A DNA stretch of 64,000 nucleotides from Bog-473 sp963788585 (GTDB lineage: Bacteria > Actinomycetota > Acidimicrobiia > Acidimicrobiales > RAAP-2), in NCBI GenBank assembly GCA_963788585.1, contig CAWBHA010000003.1, positions 434,001 through 498,000 of the forward strand. Direction: 5' to 3'. Below are positions 7,922-16,881 of this stretch, piece after piece (within the stretch, counting starts at the first letter, position 1; each line of letters begins with the position of its first letter). The notes below the pieces were generated by a model. It saw nothing but the letters and a program-made list of their open reading frames with translations, had not been told where the DNA came from and did not search any database. The position numbers were made by a program, and so were the translations under genes.

Positions 7922-8592
7922 GACGAAGAGGTACCGTCGGTTTGTGCGACACAGGCATCTGCGCGGTCTCGACGCAACCGATTCAATACAGCGACCCTCC
8001 CTGTCAGGGTCAGACCCGCAGCCTTGGCTTCTTTGACACTCAGACGACCCGACAGGGTCCCCAAGATGAGATGTGGGGGCCCAGCAAGTTCAAGATCAGG
8101 GGACCCAACTCTCCCAGGTCGCGTTCGGATTCCGTCTGGCGAGGCCTCGATGACTGCCGGGTAGTCCTCTGGACTGAGCTGTATCGAAACCGGAGGACCA
8201 TCTGGCGCCCGATCTTTGAGAAACATCGAGACCGGACGCTTGAACCAGTGACTGCGGAATTGATCTGTTTCGTCTTTTTCAGACATGAAACGAACACCCC
8301 ATATCCCGAGCGCGTCGAGTACCGGCTTGAGGTCTGCTCCTGTATCGGTCAAGTGGTACAGCGTGGCAGCGACGGGCGGCGGAACCGGCTCACGCCAAAC
8401 GATGCCGGATTCCTCTAAAGAGGCCAAGCGGTCGGCCAGGAGGTTGGTCGCAATTCCAGGTAGCCCACTCATCAGGTCGGTGTAGCGACACGGACCTTGG
8501 CTAACGAGCTCTCTGACGATGAGCAGGGTCCACCGATCACCCACAGCGTCGAGCGCCTTGGCCACCGCGGAGTAGTGGTTGTACGACTTCAT
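7918..8592 (-). CDS. HxlR-family transcriptional regulator with C-terminal domain
   Basis: A 224-aa protein. Residues ~1-95 are an HxlR-type winged helix (ALDAVGDRWTLLIVRELVSQGP, then LPGIATNLLADRLASLEESGIV). The second half resembles the SCP2-like C-terminal part seen in long HxlR relatives (VSIQLSPEDYPAVIEASPDG). HxlR proteins usually sense reactive compounds or quinones and control a neighbouring reductase. The gene appears leaderless: a -10-like CATACT lies 6 nt before the ATG. A paired operator-like repeat lies in the divergent promoter region. Confidence 0.85.
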   Translation of the reverse strand: MKSYNHYSAVAKALDAVGDRWTLLIVRELVSQGPCRYTDLMSGLPGIATNLLADRLASLEESGIVWREPVPPPVAATLYHLTDTGADLKPVLDALGIWGVRFMSEKDETDQFRSHWFKRPVSMFLKDRAPDGPPVSIQLSPEDYPAVIEASPDGIRTRPGRVGSPDLELAGPPHLILGTLSGRLSVKEAKAAGLTLTGRVAVLNRLRRDRADACVAQTDGTSSS

Positions 8593-8598
8593 GCCGCC

Positions 8599-8665
8599 AG
8601 TATGGCAGATCTCTGCTTGAGAATCAACAGTAAGGACTTGACTTTCTCAAGTTCCGTGGTAAAAC
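8599..8665. promoter_or_regulatory. Divergent promoters with inverted-repeat operator
   Basis: Leftward toward hxlR: TTGATT (8622-8627), 17-bp spacer, CATACT (8599-8604), then 6 nt to the ATG, which implies a leaderless mRNA. Rightward: TTGACT (8638-8643), 16-bp spacer, TAAAAC (8660-8665). The inverted repeat CTTGAGAA (8616-8623) and TTCTCAAG (8644-8651) overlaps both promoters. It is a good candidate for the HxlR binding site. Confidence 0.55.
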
Positions 8666-8824
8666 GAGCGGCATGTCCAAAAAAGCCCGGGTCTGTCAAT
8701 CCTCCACGGGTGGCCGTGTTGGCCCGACATTTCGATACGGCTCCGATGCTCGCCGTCACCCTCTTGACGCAATCATCGGGCCGCTGGCTCGGACCAGCGT
8801 CGCATACGAACTCCCTGGAGGAAC

Positions 8825-9311
8825 GTGACCACCATTAGTTATCAGGCAACCCGCCTGATCCACGACAGCGCCGTCGATTTCGAAGAGACCCGCCGCCGGT
8901 TCGACGAACAGGTGCCCTTGCTCGATTCGCTACTGATTCTGCGGCTCGTCCTCGATCAAGCAACGTGGCGTGACGTCGAGGCTCTCGTGGATCGCACTGT
9001 TGGCCAAACAGGCTTCGTCGCACTTGCGCGAGTCGATCAGGGAAGTCTGTTCAGCCTGAGCGCCGATCCGGTCCAGGCGACGCTATATCTCGTCGGTAAT
9101 CCGGATTGCTCGCAAGATCCTCGCGATCGAGCCGGCGGCGGGTCTCTATGCACCCTTCCGTGTGGCGGTCTACCGAGACGCCATGGGCGCGCATGTCGCC
9201 TACGACCAACCATCAAGCGTATTCGCGTCGTTTGGTTCCCACGCGATCGACGCGATCGCTGGTGAACTCGACGAGAAGATTCGAAAGTCGGCGGAGACGT
9301 CGTGTCGGTGA
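8825..9311 (+). pseudogene. DUF302-like protein, frameshifted
   Basis: A GGAGG ribosome site precedes the GTG at 8825. The reading frame runs to about 9103 (ending YLVGNP) and then continues in the next frame with IARKILAIEPAAGLYAPFRV and VAYDQPSSVFASFG to a stop at 9309-9311. Together they make one DUF302-type domain of about 160 aa, a family with unclear small-ligand or redox-associated roles. A net extra base near 9100 breaks it; this may be real decay or a sequencing error. Confidence 0.65.
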
Positions 9312-9441
9312 CGACGACACTCGGCGACCATAACTGCTTCTGCATGCGCACGGGTGTCGCGATTCGCTCCCTCAGCCCCCATCCGGCTGACGGTCGGATC
9401 TCAGAGCGATATCAGATGGCGGCTTTTGAAAGAGGAGACAC

Positions 9442-10578
9442 ATGATGAACACTCAATCCGATTTGATCGGAACCAGAAATGAGGGCCACAGCGCGCCGAT
9501 CGCTGAACGACATCGTGGCCCCTTCGATACTCACGGAGGGACTCCCAAACGGCGCTGGCGCTTCGCCCCGGTGGTGGTCGCCGCGGCTCTCACCAGCTTC
9601 GTGGGGATTGTCGCGGCGAGCATCGGTATCGCGGTGCCGGCCACCGCAATCGGCCATCCAGCCGTCACCGCACCGTCAGGCTCAAGGCTGGTGTGGATCC
9701 AGCGTGCTGGGTACCGGATTGCCGCCTACGTGCAGCCCGGTCGCGGCCCCGCGATCGTGCTCTGCCATGGGTTCCCGGACAACCACCATCTCTACGATCG
9801 AGTCGTCCCTTTGCTTAAGGGACACGAGGTCGTAACCTTTGATTTCCTCGGCTGGGGAAGGTCAAGCAAGCCCTCCCACTATTCGTACACCTTCGCCGGC
9901 CAAGAGGGGGATCTAAACGCAGTGATCCAAGGCCTCCACCTCGGCCGGGTCGTCTTGGTGGCGCACGACGCCAGCGTGCCCGCGGTGCTCAACTGGGCCC
10001 TTGATCACCCCGGTCAGACCGCTTCGATCATCCTTTCAAACGGCTTCTACGCTCCAGTCGCTGCAACCGGGCCTCCCGCTCTTGCAACAATTTTCGCGCC
10101 AGGTCAGTACCCGAACACGTCCTCGCTCGGACCGCTTCCGCCCGGCACTGCCTACGGACTCAACAGTTTGATGAACGCCCTGTCAACCGATTCCCGTCTC
10201 CTAGATGATCTGCTTACCTGGCAGCAGTCGACCTTTGACGGCAACCGAACCATCGCGTGGGAGTTCGCGCCTCAGTTCACCCAGCAGTTCCTCGCCAAAC
10301 CCAGCACACTCGGGCCGCTTCGTTCGCTAGCGGGCAACATCATCTACGCCGTCGGCAGCTACGACGCTGCCCGCGTCCCCAGCCTCAAATCCCTCAACAT
10401 GCCCGTTCATATCATCTGGGGCGCCCGGGATCCCGATCTCAGTCTCAATCTGGCCGATGCGCTGCATCAAGAGATTCCGGATAGCACTCTGACGGTCTAT
10501 CCCAATGCGCATCACAACGTGATGCTCGATGATCCAACGCAATTCGCCGCAGTAATCAGATCTGCGGCAACCGGATAG
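9442..10578 (+). CDS. Membrane-anchored or secreted alpha/beta hydrolase (Asp nucleophile)
   Basis: A 378-aa protein with a hydrophobic segment at ~42-65 after an Arg-rich stretch (KRRWR), so it is probably exported or membrane-anchored. The hydrolase fold has HGFPDN at 109-114 (oxyanion), a nucleophile elbow AHDAS with Asp176, WGARDPD for the acid, and HHNVMLD for the catalytic His. An Asp nucleophile is typical of haloalkane dehalogenases and epoxide hydrolases, not esterases. RBS AGAGGAG precedes the ATG. It is a paralogue of the gene at 12457 and heads a same-strand run with two transporters. Confidence 0.82.
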   Translation: MMNTQSDLIGTRNEGHSAPIAERHRGPFDTHGGTPKRRWRFAPVVVAAALTSFVGIVAASIGIAVPATAIGHPAVTAPSGSRLVWIQRAGYRIAAYVQPGRGPAIVLCHGFPDNHHLYDRVVPLLKGHEVVTFDFLGWGRSSKPSHYSYTFAGQEGDLNAVIQGLHLGRVVLVAHDASVPAVLNWALDHPGQTASIILSNGFYAPVAATGPPALATIFAPGQYPNTSSLGPLPPGTAYGLNSLMNALSTDSRLLDDLLTWQQSTFDGNRTIAWEFAPQFTQQFLAKPSTLGPLRSLAGNIIYAVGSYDAARVPSLKSLNMPVHIIWGARDPDLSLNLADALHQEIPDSTLTVYPNAHHNVMLDDPTQFAAVIRSAATG

Positions 10579-10673
10579 GTGCGTATCTGCGGAGCGTGCC
10601 GCCATTACCCGAAGAGTTCACATCTTGAAGACCGGCTGTCTGAGCTGGCCCTGAACAGAAGGAGAGTGAAGCC

Positions 10674-10799
10674 ATGACTACCAGTACCACAACCGAGGAG
10701 TACTGCGCCACGTCTCGCTGGCTCTACCAGCTGATTGTGTTGGACGGCTACAGCTCGGTGCCTCCCGGGAGTTTAGGGACCCATCATGATCACGCCTAA
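10674..10799 (+). pseudogene. 41-aa ORF containing a methyltransferase fragment
   Basis: The ORF includes EEYCATSRWLYQLIVLDG, which matches the internal EEYCETSRWLNRLVMLDD of the methyltransferase at 13456 (residues ~97-114) at both protein and DNA level. It has its own AAGGAG site and ends inside the start of the exporter gene, with which it overlaps by 14 bp. It is either a recombination scar that became a leader ORF or plain debris. Confidence 0.5.
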
Positions 10800-12411
10800 C
10801 CACATACCATCGACAAGGAGCCGGCTGGCCATCGTGTTGGCTCTGTGTCTCGCCGCCTTCATCATAAGTGTGGACGTCACTATCGTGAACGTCGCCCTGC
10901 CCACTCTGGTCCGGAGCCTGGGCGCTTCGACGACGCAGCTGCAGTGGGTCGTCGACGCCTACAGCCTCGTCTTTGCCGCCCTGGTGCTGGCCGCGGGCAG
11001 CCTGAGCGATCGCCAGGGTCGAAAGGGCACACTGCTTATTGGCCTGGTGGTCTTCGCCTCAGGGAGCCTGGCCGGCGCGCTCGTCAACACCACGGGAGAG
11101 CTCATCGCCGCTCGGGCTGTGATGGGACTCGGAGCTGCGCTCATGTTCCCATCGACGCTTTCGCTCCTTGTGAACGTCTTTACCGAGCGGGGTGAACGCG
11201 CCAAGGCCATAGGCCTGTGGGGAGCGACCACTGGAGTAGGGATTGCGACCGGCCCAATCGTCGGCGGCTGGCTGCTGGAGCACTACTGGTGGGGAAGCAT
11301 CTTCGCCTTCATGGCCCTCATCGCCGTTGCGGTCGCGGTGCTCGTCGCCGTGGCGGTCCCCACCTCGCGGGACCCGCGGACACCACGTATCGACTGGACT
11401 GGCCTGGCGCTATCAAGCGCGGCCATGGCGACCCTCATCTTGGGGGTCATCGAGGCACCGGATTGGGGCTGGGGCTCCGCGGCGGCCGTGGTGACTATGA
11501 GCGGAGGCATCGCGCTGTTCTTCCTCTTCATAGTCCACGAGAGTCGAAGTGACCACCCGATGCTCGACGTGGCGCTGTTCCGTAATCCACGGTTCACCGC
11601 CGCCAGCGGATCGGTGGCCGTCTCCTTCTTCGCCTTGCAGGGGTTCATCTTCTTGGTCACCCAGTATTTCCAGTTCATAAGGACCTTCAGCCCTCTGGGC
11701 ACCGGAGTACGGCTCTTGCCGGTCGCGGGGTCCGTGGCCGTCGCCTCGGTCGTTGGAACGAAACTCGCGGTACGTATTGGTAACAAGGTCATCGTCACAG
11801 CCGGACTTGTCTCGTTCGCGGTCGGTTTGTTGTGGACGGCGACGGTCTCCGCGTCGACTTCGTACTCGATAATCGTTCTTCAGATGCTCTTCCTCGGCAC
11901 CGGTATGGGCCTTACCAGCGCGCCGGCGACCGAAGCGATCATGGGGGCAGTTCCCAAGGCCAAGTCCGGCGTGGGCTCGGCGATGAACGACGCGACGCGG
12001 CTCTTCGGCGGCACGCTCGGCGTAGCCATCATCGGCAGCGTTGCGGCATCACTGTATTCGAACCGGCTTGCTGCCACCCTCGCCTCGGCCCTGCCCGCCC
12101 GGGCCGTCACTGCAGCGAAGGGCTCTGTTGGCGGGGCGATCATCGCCTCGCACGAGCTCTCGAAACTCGGTCTCAACCAAGCGTCCCAGGACCTCGCCCA
12201 CACGGCCACGAATGCGTTTCTCTTCAGCCTGAGCGGTGGCTGTCTGGTCGCGGGAGGGGTCGCCCTGGCGGGGGCCGTGATGGCCGCCCTGCTATCGCCG
12301 GCGAGGCCGCAACCGTCCCGCCAGCTTTCGGACGGAGCGATGCAGGAGCGTGAGGACTCGTTGCCTCCGGCCGAGCCTGTCTTGGCGCAACAGGCCGCAA
12401 GCCGGCCTTGA
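10786..12411 (+). CDS. MFS drug exporter, DHA2 (EmrB/QacA) family
   Basis: A 541-aa integral membrane protein, the usual size for 14-helix DHA2 exporters. The N-terminus has the D1-type motif DVTIVNVALPTL, motif A is SDRQGRKG near residue 75, and motif C-like GVGIATGPIVGGWLLE follows. It probably extrudes hydrophobic drugs or pathway products by proton antiport across the cytoplasmic membrane. It sits between two paralogous hydrolases and upstream of a methyltransferase and an MMPL exporter, which suggests a resistance or biosynthetic cassette. Confidence 0.92.
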   Translation: MITPNHIPSTRSRLAIVLALCLAAFIISVDVTIVNVALPTLVRSLGASTTQLQWVVDAYSLVFAALVLAAGSLSDRQGRKGTLLIGLVVFASGSLAGALVNTTGELIAARAVMGLGAALMFPSTLSLLVNVFTERGERAKAIGLWGATTGVGIATGPIVGGWLLEHYWWGSIFAFMALIAVAVAVLVAVAVPTSRDPRTPRIDWTGLALSSAAMATLILGVIEAPDWGWGSAAAVVTMSGGIALFFLFIVHESRSDHPMLDVALFRNPRFTAASGSVAVSFFALQGFIFLVTQYFQFIRTFSPLGTGVRLLPVAGSVAVASVVGTKLAVRIGNKVIVTAGLVSFAVGLLWTATVSASTSYSIIVLQMLFLGTGMGLTSAPATEAIMGAVPKAKSGVGSAMNDATRLFGGTLGVAIIGSVAASLYSNRLAATLASALPARAVTAAKGSVGGAIIASHELSKLGLNQASQDLAHTATNAFLFSLSGGCLVAGGVALAGAVMAALLSPARPQPSRQLSDGAMQEREDSLPPAEPVLAQQAASRP

Positions 12412-12456
12412 GATACGACGCGCCTCTAGAGAGAGGTGCCGTGAAAGGAGACTGAT

Positions 12457-13338
12457 ATGAACAAGATCGACACAGATGTCAACGAGCACTACGTGTACCA
12501 CGAAGGTGGATCCCTCTACGTCCTCGACTACGCCGGCGAGGAACCGGCGATCGTCCTGATGCACGGTTTTCCCGACGATCACCGCATCTACGACAAGCTG
12601 GCACCGCTCCTGTCCCCGAGGCGGGTCGTGACCTTCGACTGGCTCGGGTACGGGCGCTCCGATCGAACCGACAAGGTCAGCCTGTCCTCAGACGACCACG
12701 GTTCCGAACTGAAGTCGGTGCTCGATGGTCTGGGCATCACCCGCGCCGTACCGGTTGGCCACGATGCGTCCGGCCCCGACGCCGTCGTGTTCGCCGTGGC
12801 GCACCCCGAGCAAGTGGCTCATCTGGTGTTACTCAACACTATCTTTGGGCACCAGCCTTCACTCAAGCTTCCCGAGATGATCCGGCTGCTTGCCGATCCG
12901 GCATTCACCGTGCTCGTGGACGCCATGGTCAACGACGACGCCCAGCGCCTCTGGCTGCTGCAGCACACCGCCACCCAGTGGGACATGGATGCACTCGACC
13001 CCGAGGGCATCGCCGTGCAGTCCATCCTGCCTCAGTTCTTTGGCGACGCCAACCAGCCGGATGCCATCGCCGCCATCCGAGCGTGGACCGCGGAACTCTT
13101 CGACGATTTGGACAAGCAGGACGCGCTCATCGACAGCAAAGCGCTCAGGCGCCTCGAGGTCCCGGTTTCAATCATCTTTGGCGAGAAGGATCGCTACTTG
13201 ACCCCGAGTCTTGGAGCCGAAATCGCAGGGCTCTTTGGGAACCCGTCGCTTCATATCGTCGAAGAAGCCGCACACTGGCCACAGCACGACCAGCCTGAAC
13301 TCGTCGCCGAACTCCTCACGCTATGTGTGGTCGCATAG
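12457..13338 (+). CDS. Alpha/beta hydrolase (haloalkane dehalogenase/epoxide hydrolase-like)
   Basis: A 293-aa cytoplasmic hydrolase: HGFPDD at 36-41, nucleophile elbow GHDASG with Asp103, acid Asp in GEKDRYL, and catalytic His in AAHWPQHD. It closely resembles the 9442 protein in the HGFPD-YD-PLL-VVTFD-LG-GRS blocks but lacks the membrane segment. AAAGGAG precedes the ATG. The dehalogenase-like Asp nucleophile suggests cleavage of a carbon-halogen or epoxide bond. The substrate is unknown. Confidence 0.85.
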   Translation: MNKIDTDVNEHYVYHEGGSLYVLDYAGEEPAIVLMHGFPDDHRIYDKLAPLLSPRRVVTFDWLGYGRSDRTDKVSLSSDDHGSELKSVLDGLGITRAVPVGHDASGPDAVVFAVAHPEQVAHLVLLNTIFGHQPSLKLPEMIRLLADPAFTVLVDAMVNDDAQRLWLLQHTATQWDMDALDPEGIAVQSILPQFFGDANQPDAIAAIRAWTAELFDDLDKQDALIDSKALRRLEVPVSIIFGEKDRYLTPSLGAEIAGLFGNPSLHIVEEAAHWPQHDQPELVAELLTLCVVA

Positions 13339-13455
13339 ACGATCGAAAAAGAGGGTCCTCTCCTTTGATGAGCGCAATCGGTCCGCGTCTACCTCGCAGC
13401 GACACACCGCCTTTACCTCCGAGTAACGACACAGACAAGGGACGGTTCTAGACAA

Positions 13456-14268
13456 ATGAAGGCAGCACAGATCGACAGCCAGTACTCAACCGGCAGGTCC
13501 CGACGGAACATCGAGCAGGCCCTCATCGTGGCCGGCAGGGACCTCAGTGACATTCAGGCAGAGGATCTGAGTGCGTTCGAGGACTTCCACACTCTCGGTC
13601 GAATAGCCACTGGCCAGCTGGCCGAGCTGGCCGGGATCGGCAACCACGACGACGTGCTCGACGCCGGCAGTGGCATCGGCGGCACAGCCCGTTTCCTCGC
13701 CGACAAATACAGCTGTCGAGTCACCGCTATTGACCTCACCGAGGAGTACTGCGAAACCTCTCGCTGGCTCAATCGACTCGTCATGCTGGACGATCGAATC
13801 TCGGTCCATCAAGGAGACGTGACGAACCTACCGTTCGATGCGGCCAGCTTCGACGTGGTCACCAGTCAACACGTGCAGATGAACGTGGCCGATAAGTCCG
13901 GCCTCTACGACGAGGCCAGCCGTGTGCTTCGGCCAGGAGGGCGCCTCGCCATCTGGGACATCGTCGCTGGGACGGCGGGCGAGCTCGACTTCCCGCTTCC
14001 GTGGGCCGACCGGCCCGAGCTGAGCTACCTCGTCTCCGCCGATCTCTTGCGAGCCACGATCGAATCTGCCGGCTTCTCGGTCACCCACTGGACCGACATG
14101 ACTGAGGACGCAGTGGCGGTCATGGAAATCTTCCTGTCGACTCCTCCCGGCCCGCTAGGACTGCACAACTTCGTCGACAACTTCTTCGCCAAGGCGAACA
14201 ATCTCGTTCGCGGCCTGTCCACCAGTCGGCTCCGCACCGTGCAAGCCGTAGTCGAGGTCCCATCCTGA
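13456..14268 (+). CDS. SAM-dependent methyltransferase (UbiE/glycine-sarcosine type)
   Basis: A 270-aa methyltransferase. Motif I is VLDAGSGIGGTARFLA (~67-82), the acidic loop is VTAIDLTEEYC, and SQHVQMNVADK and LRPGGRLAIWDIV follow. This pattern is typical of UbiE-like and sarcosine/dimethylglycine methyltransferases. It lies between a hydrolase and an MMPL exporter on the same strand. A short piece of it is duplicated at 10674-10799. Confidence 0.85.
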   Translation: MKAAQIDSQYSTGRSRRNIEQALIVAGRDLSDIQAEDLSAFEDFHTLGRIATGQLAELAGIGNHDDVLDAGSGIGGTARFLADKYSCRVTAIDLTEEYCETSRWLNRLVMLDDRISVHQGDVTNLPFDAASFDVVTSQHVQMNVADKSGLYDEASRVLRPGGRLAIWDIVAGTAGELDFPLPWADRPELSYLVSADLLRATIESAGFSVTHWTDMTEDAVAVMEIFLSTPPGPLGLHNFVDNFFAKANNLVRGLSTSRLRTVQAVVEVPS

Positions 14269-14362
14269 AGTCCACTAGGTCTAGTCGCCTATCGAAGCCA
14301 ATCGAAGGCGTGAGCCTTCTAAATCCGGCACGACGAGACGACAAAGAACGGAGTCAAATCCG

Positions 14363-16657
14363 ATGACAACGCATAACGTCGCAAGGGCATCATCACAACC
14401 GAGTCAGCGACACGTCGACACCCCGGATGAGCGTCTCCCAAACGCAGCGACCCTCGGGTTCACGCAAAAGATGGCTGTCGCTAGCTCCCAGCGCCCCCGC
14501 CGCACTCTCGCCATCTGGGGTCTTCTGGTCCTGATTGCTCTGCTACTCGTCGGAACTTCGCTCAAGGGCTTGACGACAACTGCTCAAGTGGTGGGCACCA
14601 CGCAATCCAGCCAAGCCGAAGCCCTCTACGACAGGGTCGGCGGGTCCGTCAGCCAGAAGCCGACTGACGTCATTGTCGTCAGCGCAATGAGGTCGACGGC
14701 CAGCGATCAGAACTTCAAGATATTCGTGAGCAGGCTCGAAGCAAACGTCGGAGCCGACTCGGGCATCACCGATGTCGTGGCCAATTTCGCCTCGGGCAGC
14801 TCGCTGATCTCGGATAATCGGCACGCCGCTCTGATCTCGCTGAAGGCAGCTACCGACGCCGACATCAAGCCCGTGGTGAGCGCGGTGCAGTCGGCCAATG
14901 GGAGCGGCGGGTTCTCGGTTGCCGTGACTGGCGTCCACACCGTGGGCAATGACTTCAACTTCCTGGCGACAAGTGACCTGCGAAACGGGGAGCTGGACTT
15001 CGGCCTGCCGATTTCGATCGTTGTCCTCTTGCTCGTGTTCGGAGCAGTGGTAGCCGGGCTGATGCCGATGCTCATGGCCCTGCTGTCGATCATCGTCGGC
15101 CTCGGGATTGCGACCCTCGTCGCTCAGGAGTTCCAGCTCTCGACCTTCATCATCAACATGATGACCGGCATGGGCCTGGCGCTCGGGACCGACTATTCAT
15201 TGCTCATCGTCTCCCGCTACCGGGAAGAGAGGGCCGGCGGGCTCGACAAGGAGGCAGCCATCGAGCGAACGGCGGCGACCGCCAGCCGCGCCGTCCTGTT
15301 TAGCGGCGGCACATTCGTGATCGCCCTCTTGGGCATGTTCTTGGTGCCGACGAACATCCTGCGCAGCATGGCCGCGGGCGCCGTGATCGTCGGGGTGGTC
15401 TCCGTCGCCGCCGCCCTCACACTCCTTCCGGTAATGCTGCACCTACTCGGGGATCGTGTGAACTCCCTACGCCTGCCCGTTGTAGGAAAGGGGCTCGGGA
15501 GCACGCGTTCGGGCGAGTCCAGGACCTGGCGAACCTTCATCGAAGGAGTTCTGCGCCACCGTGTCGTCATGCTGACCCTGACCGTCGGCGTGCTCGTCGC
15601 GTTGGCGGTGCCCCTCCTTGGGCTCCATATCGGTCAGAGCGGCGTGGCTACCCTTCCCGACAATCTGCCATCCAAGCAGGGTTACCTCGCCGTGCAGCGC
15701 TACTTCCCCAACCAGGATCCCTACCCGGTCGAAATTGTCGCCGACGGCGGAGATGCCAGCACCCACGCAGACTTGTCGAAGCTCGAAGCAGTCCTGGCAG
15801 AAGACCCCGGGTTTGGGTCCGGCACGATTGAGGCGTCTGCCAACGGCAAGATTCTGGCACTCACCGTTCCGATCCGGGGAGACGTCGTCTCAAGCCCGGA
15901 CGTGGCCGCAGTGCGCCTACTGCGCAGTGATCTCATTCCGTCGACCTTCGCCGGCTCCCACGCCCGCGTCTACGTCGGGGGCAAGACGGCCGAGACGGCC
16001 GACTACTTCAGCGCCGTCTCGGCGCCCACTCCCTACGTGTTGCTGTTCGTGCTGGCCCTCAGCTTCATCCTGCTGTTGGTGGCCTTCCGATCGCTGGTGA
16101 TCGCCCTTGTCTCGATCCTGCTAAATCTCCTCTCGGTCGGGGCTGCGTACGGTCTCTTGACCCTGGTCTTCATCCACGGGGTTGGCGCAGGCTTCCTCGG
16201 CTTCCAGAAGGTGACCGCTATCGACGCCTGGGTGCCGCTGTTCCTCTTTTCGGTGCTCTTTGCCCTCTCGATGGACTACCAGGTCTTCCTGATGAGCCGG
16301 ATCAAGGAACGCTATGACGAGACGGGCTCGACCACCGAGGCCGTCGTTGGCGGTGTGGCCTCGACGGCCAAGATCATCACCGGGGCCGCACTCATCATCG
16401 TGGTGGTGTTCTCCGGTTTCGCCCGCGGCCAACTCGACATGTTTCAGCAGATGGGATTCGGGGTGGCGGTGGCCCTTCTTCTCGACGCCACCCTTATCCG
16501 CTCGATCGTCTTGCCGTGCACGTTGAGCTTGCTGGGCGAGCACAGTTGGTACCTGCCTCGCTGGCTCAACTGGCTACCGCGGATCGAAGTCGAGGCGCCA
16601 GGGGTTGTTTCTGTAGCCGATGATGCAGAGCGAATCCTTGTCCCGGCCGCAGTGTAG
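14363..16657 (+). CDS. MMPL/RND-family transporter
   Basis: A 764-aa membrane protein with the two-fold RND layout: one helix near the N-terminus, a large extracytoplasmic loop, five helices, then the pattern repeated. Diagnostic segments are MGLALGTDYSLLIVSRYREE and FALSMDYQVFLMSRIKE, the conserved Asp-Tyr motifs of MMPL proteins in TM4 and TM10. These proteins export lipids, polyketides or drugs using proton motive force. It closes the hydrolase-MFS-hydrolase-methyltransferase run. Confidence 0.92.
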   Translation: MTTHNVARASSQPSQRHVDTPDERLPNAATLGFTQKMAVASSQRPRRTLAIWGLLVLIALLLVGTSLKGLTTTAQVVGTTQSSQAEALYDRVGGSVSQKPTDVIVVSAMRSTASDQNFKIFVSRLEANVGADSGITDVVANFASGSSLISDNRHAALISLKAATDADIKPVVSAVQSANGSGGFSVAVTGVHTVGNDFNFLATSDLRNGELDFGLPISIVVLLLVFGAVVAGLMPMLMALLSIIVGLGIATLVAQEFQLSTFIINMMTGMGLALGTDYSLLIVSRYREERAGGLDKEAAIERTAATASRAVLFSGGTFVIALLGMFLVPTNILRSMAAGAVIVGVVSVAAALTLLPVMLHLLGDRVNSLRLPVVGKGLGSTRSGESRTWRTFIEGVLRHRVVMLTLTVGVLVALAVPLLGLHIGQSGVATLPDNLPSKQGYLAVQRYFPNQDPYPVEIVADGGDASTHADLSKLEAVLAEDPGFGSGTIEASANGKILALTVPIRGDVVSSPDVAAVRLLRSDLIPSTFAGSHARVYVGGKTAETADYFSAVSAPTPYVLLFVLALSFILLLVAFRSLVIALVSILLNLLSVGAAYGLLTLVFIHGVGAGFLGFQKVTAIDAWVPLFLFSVLFALSMDYQVFLMSRIKERYDETGSTTEAVVGGVASTAKIITGAALIIVVVFSGFARGQLDMFQQMGFGVAVALLLDATLIRSIVLPCTLSLLGEHSWYLPRWLNWLPRIEVEAPGVVSVADDAERILVPAAV

Positions 16658-16881
16658 GTAGCGGGGGCGTCACCCGACATCCGCACATCTGCGTTCTCTA
16701 GGAGCAAGAGATGATCATTGAGAGTTCGAGTCCGTTCACCTCCACCTGAAGCCTTCATCTCGACCAAAGGCCTAAGTGTAATGACCACGAACGTTGTTGA
16801 TCATCCTGGTCCGCCCATGAGGTGAGCCTCCGGGAGCAGTGTGGAGCTGCTGAGACAACCACACTCACCCCAGGAGGCTCA
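16658..16881. other. Spacer between the MMPL gene and IS481-type element
   Basis: No gene is recognised. The right part is presumably the left end of the IS element: GAGCCTCC near 16825 is mirrored by GGAGGCTC just before the transposase ATG. The 5' boundary of the IS cannot be fixed by eye. Confidence 0.4.

Noticed and set aside
16690..16746. tRNA-like 3' half (CTCTAGG loop and GTTCGAGTC T-loop motif) before the IS481 element
   Set aside because: The bases flanking the T-loop do not pair and the anticodon stem is absent, so it is neither a tRNA nor a clear attachment site. It may be an ancient remnant.
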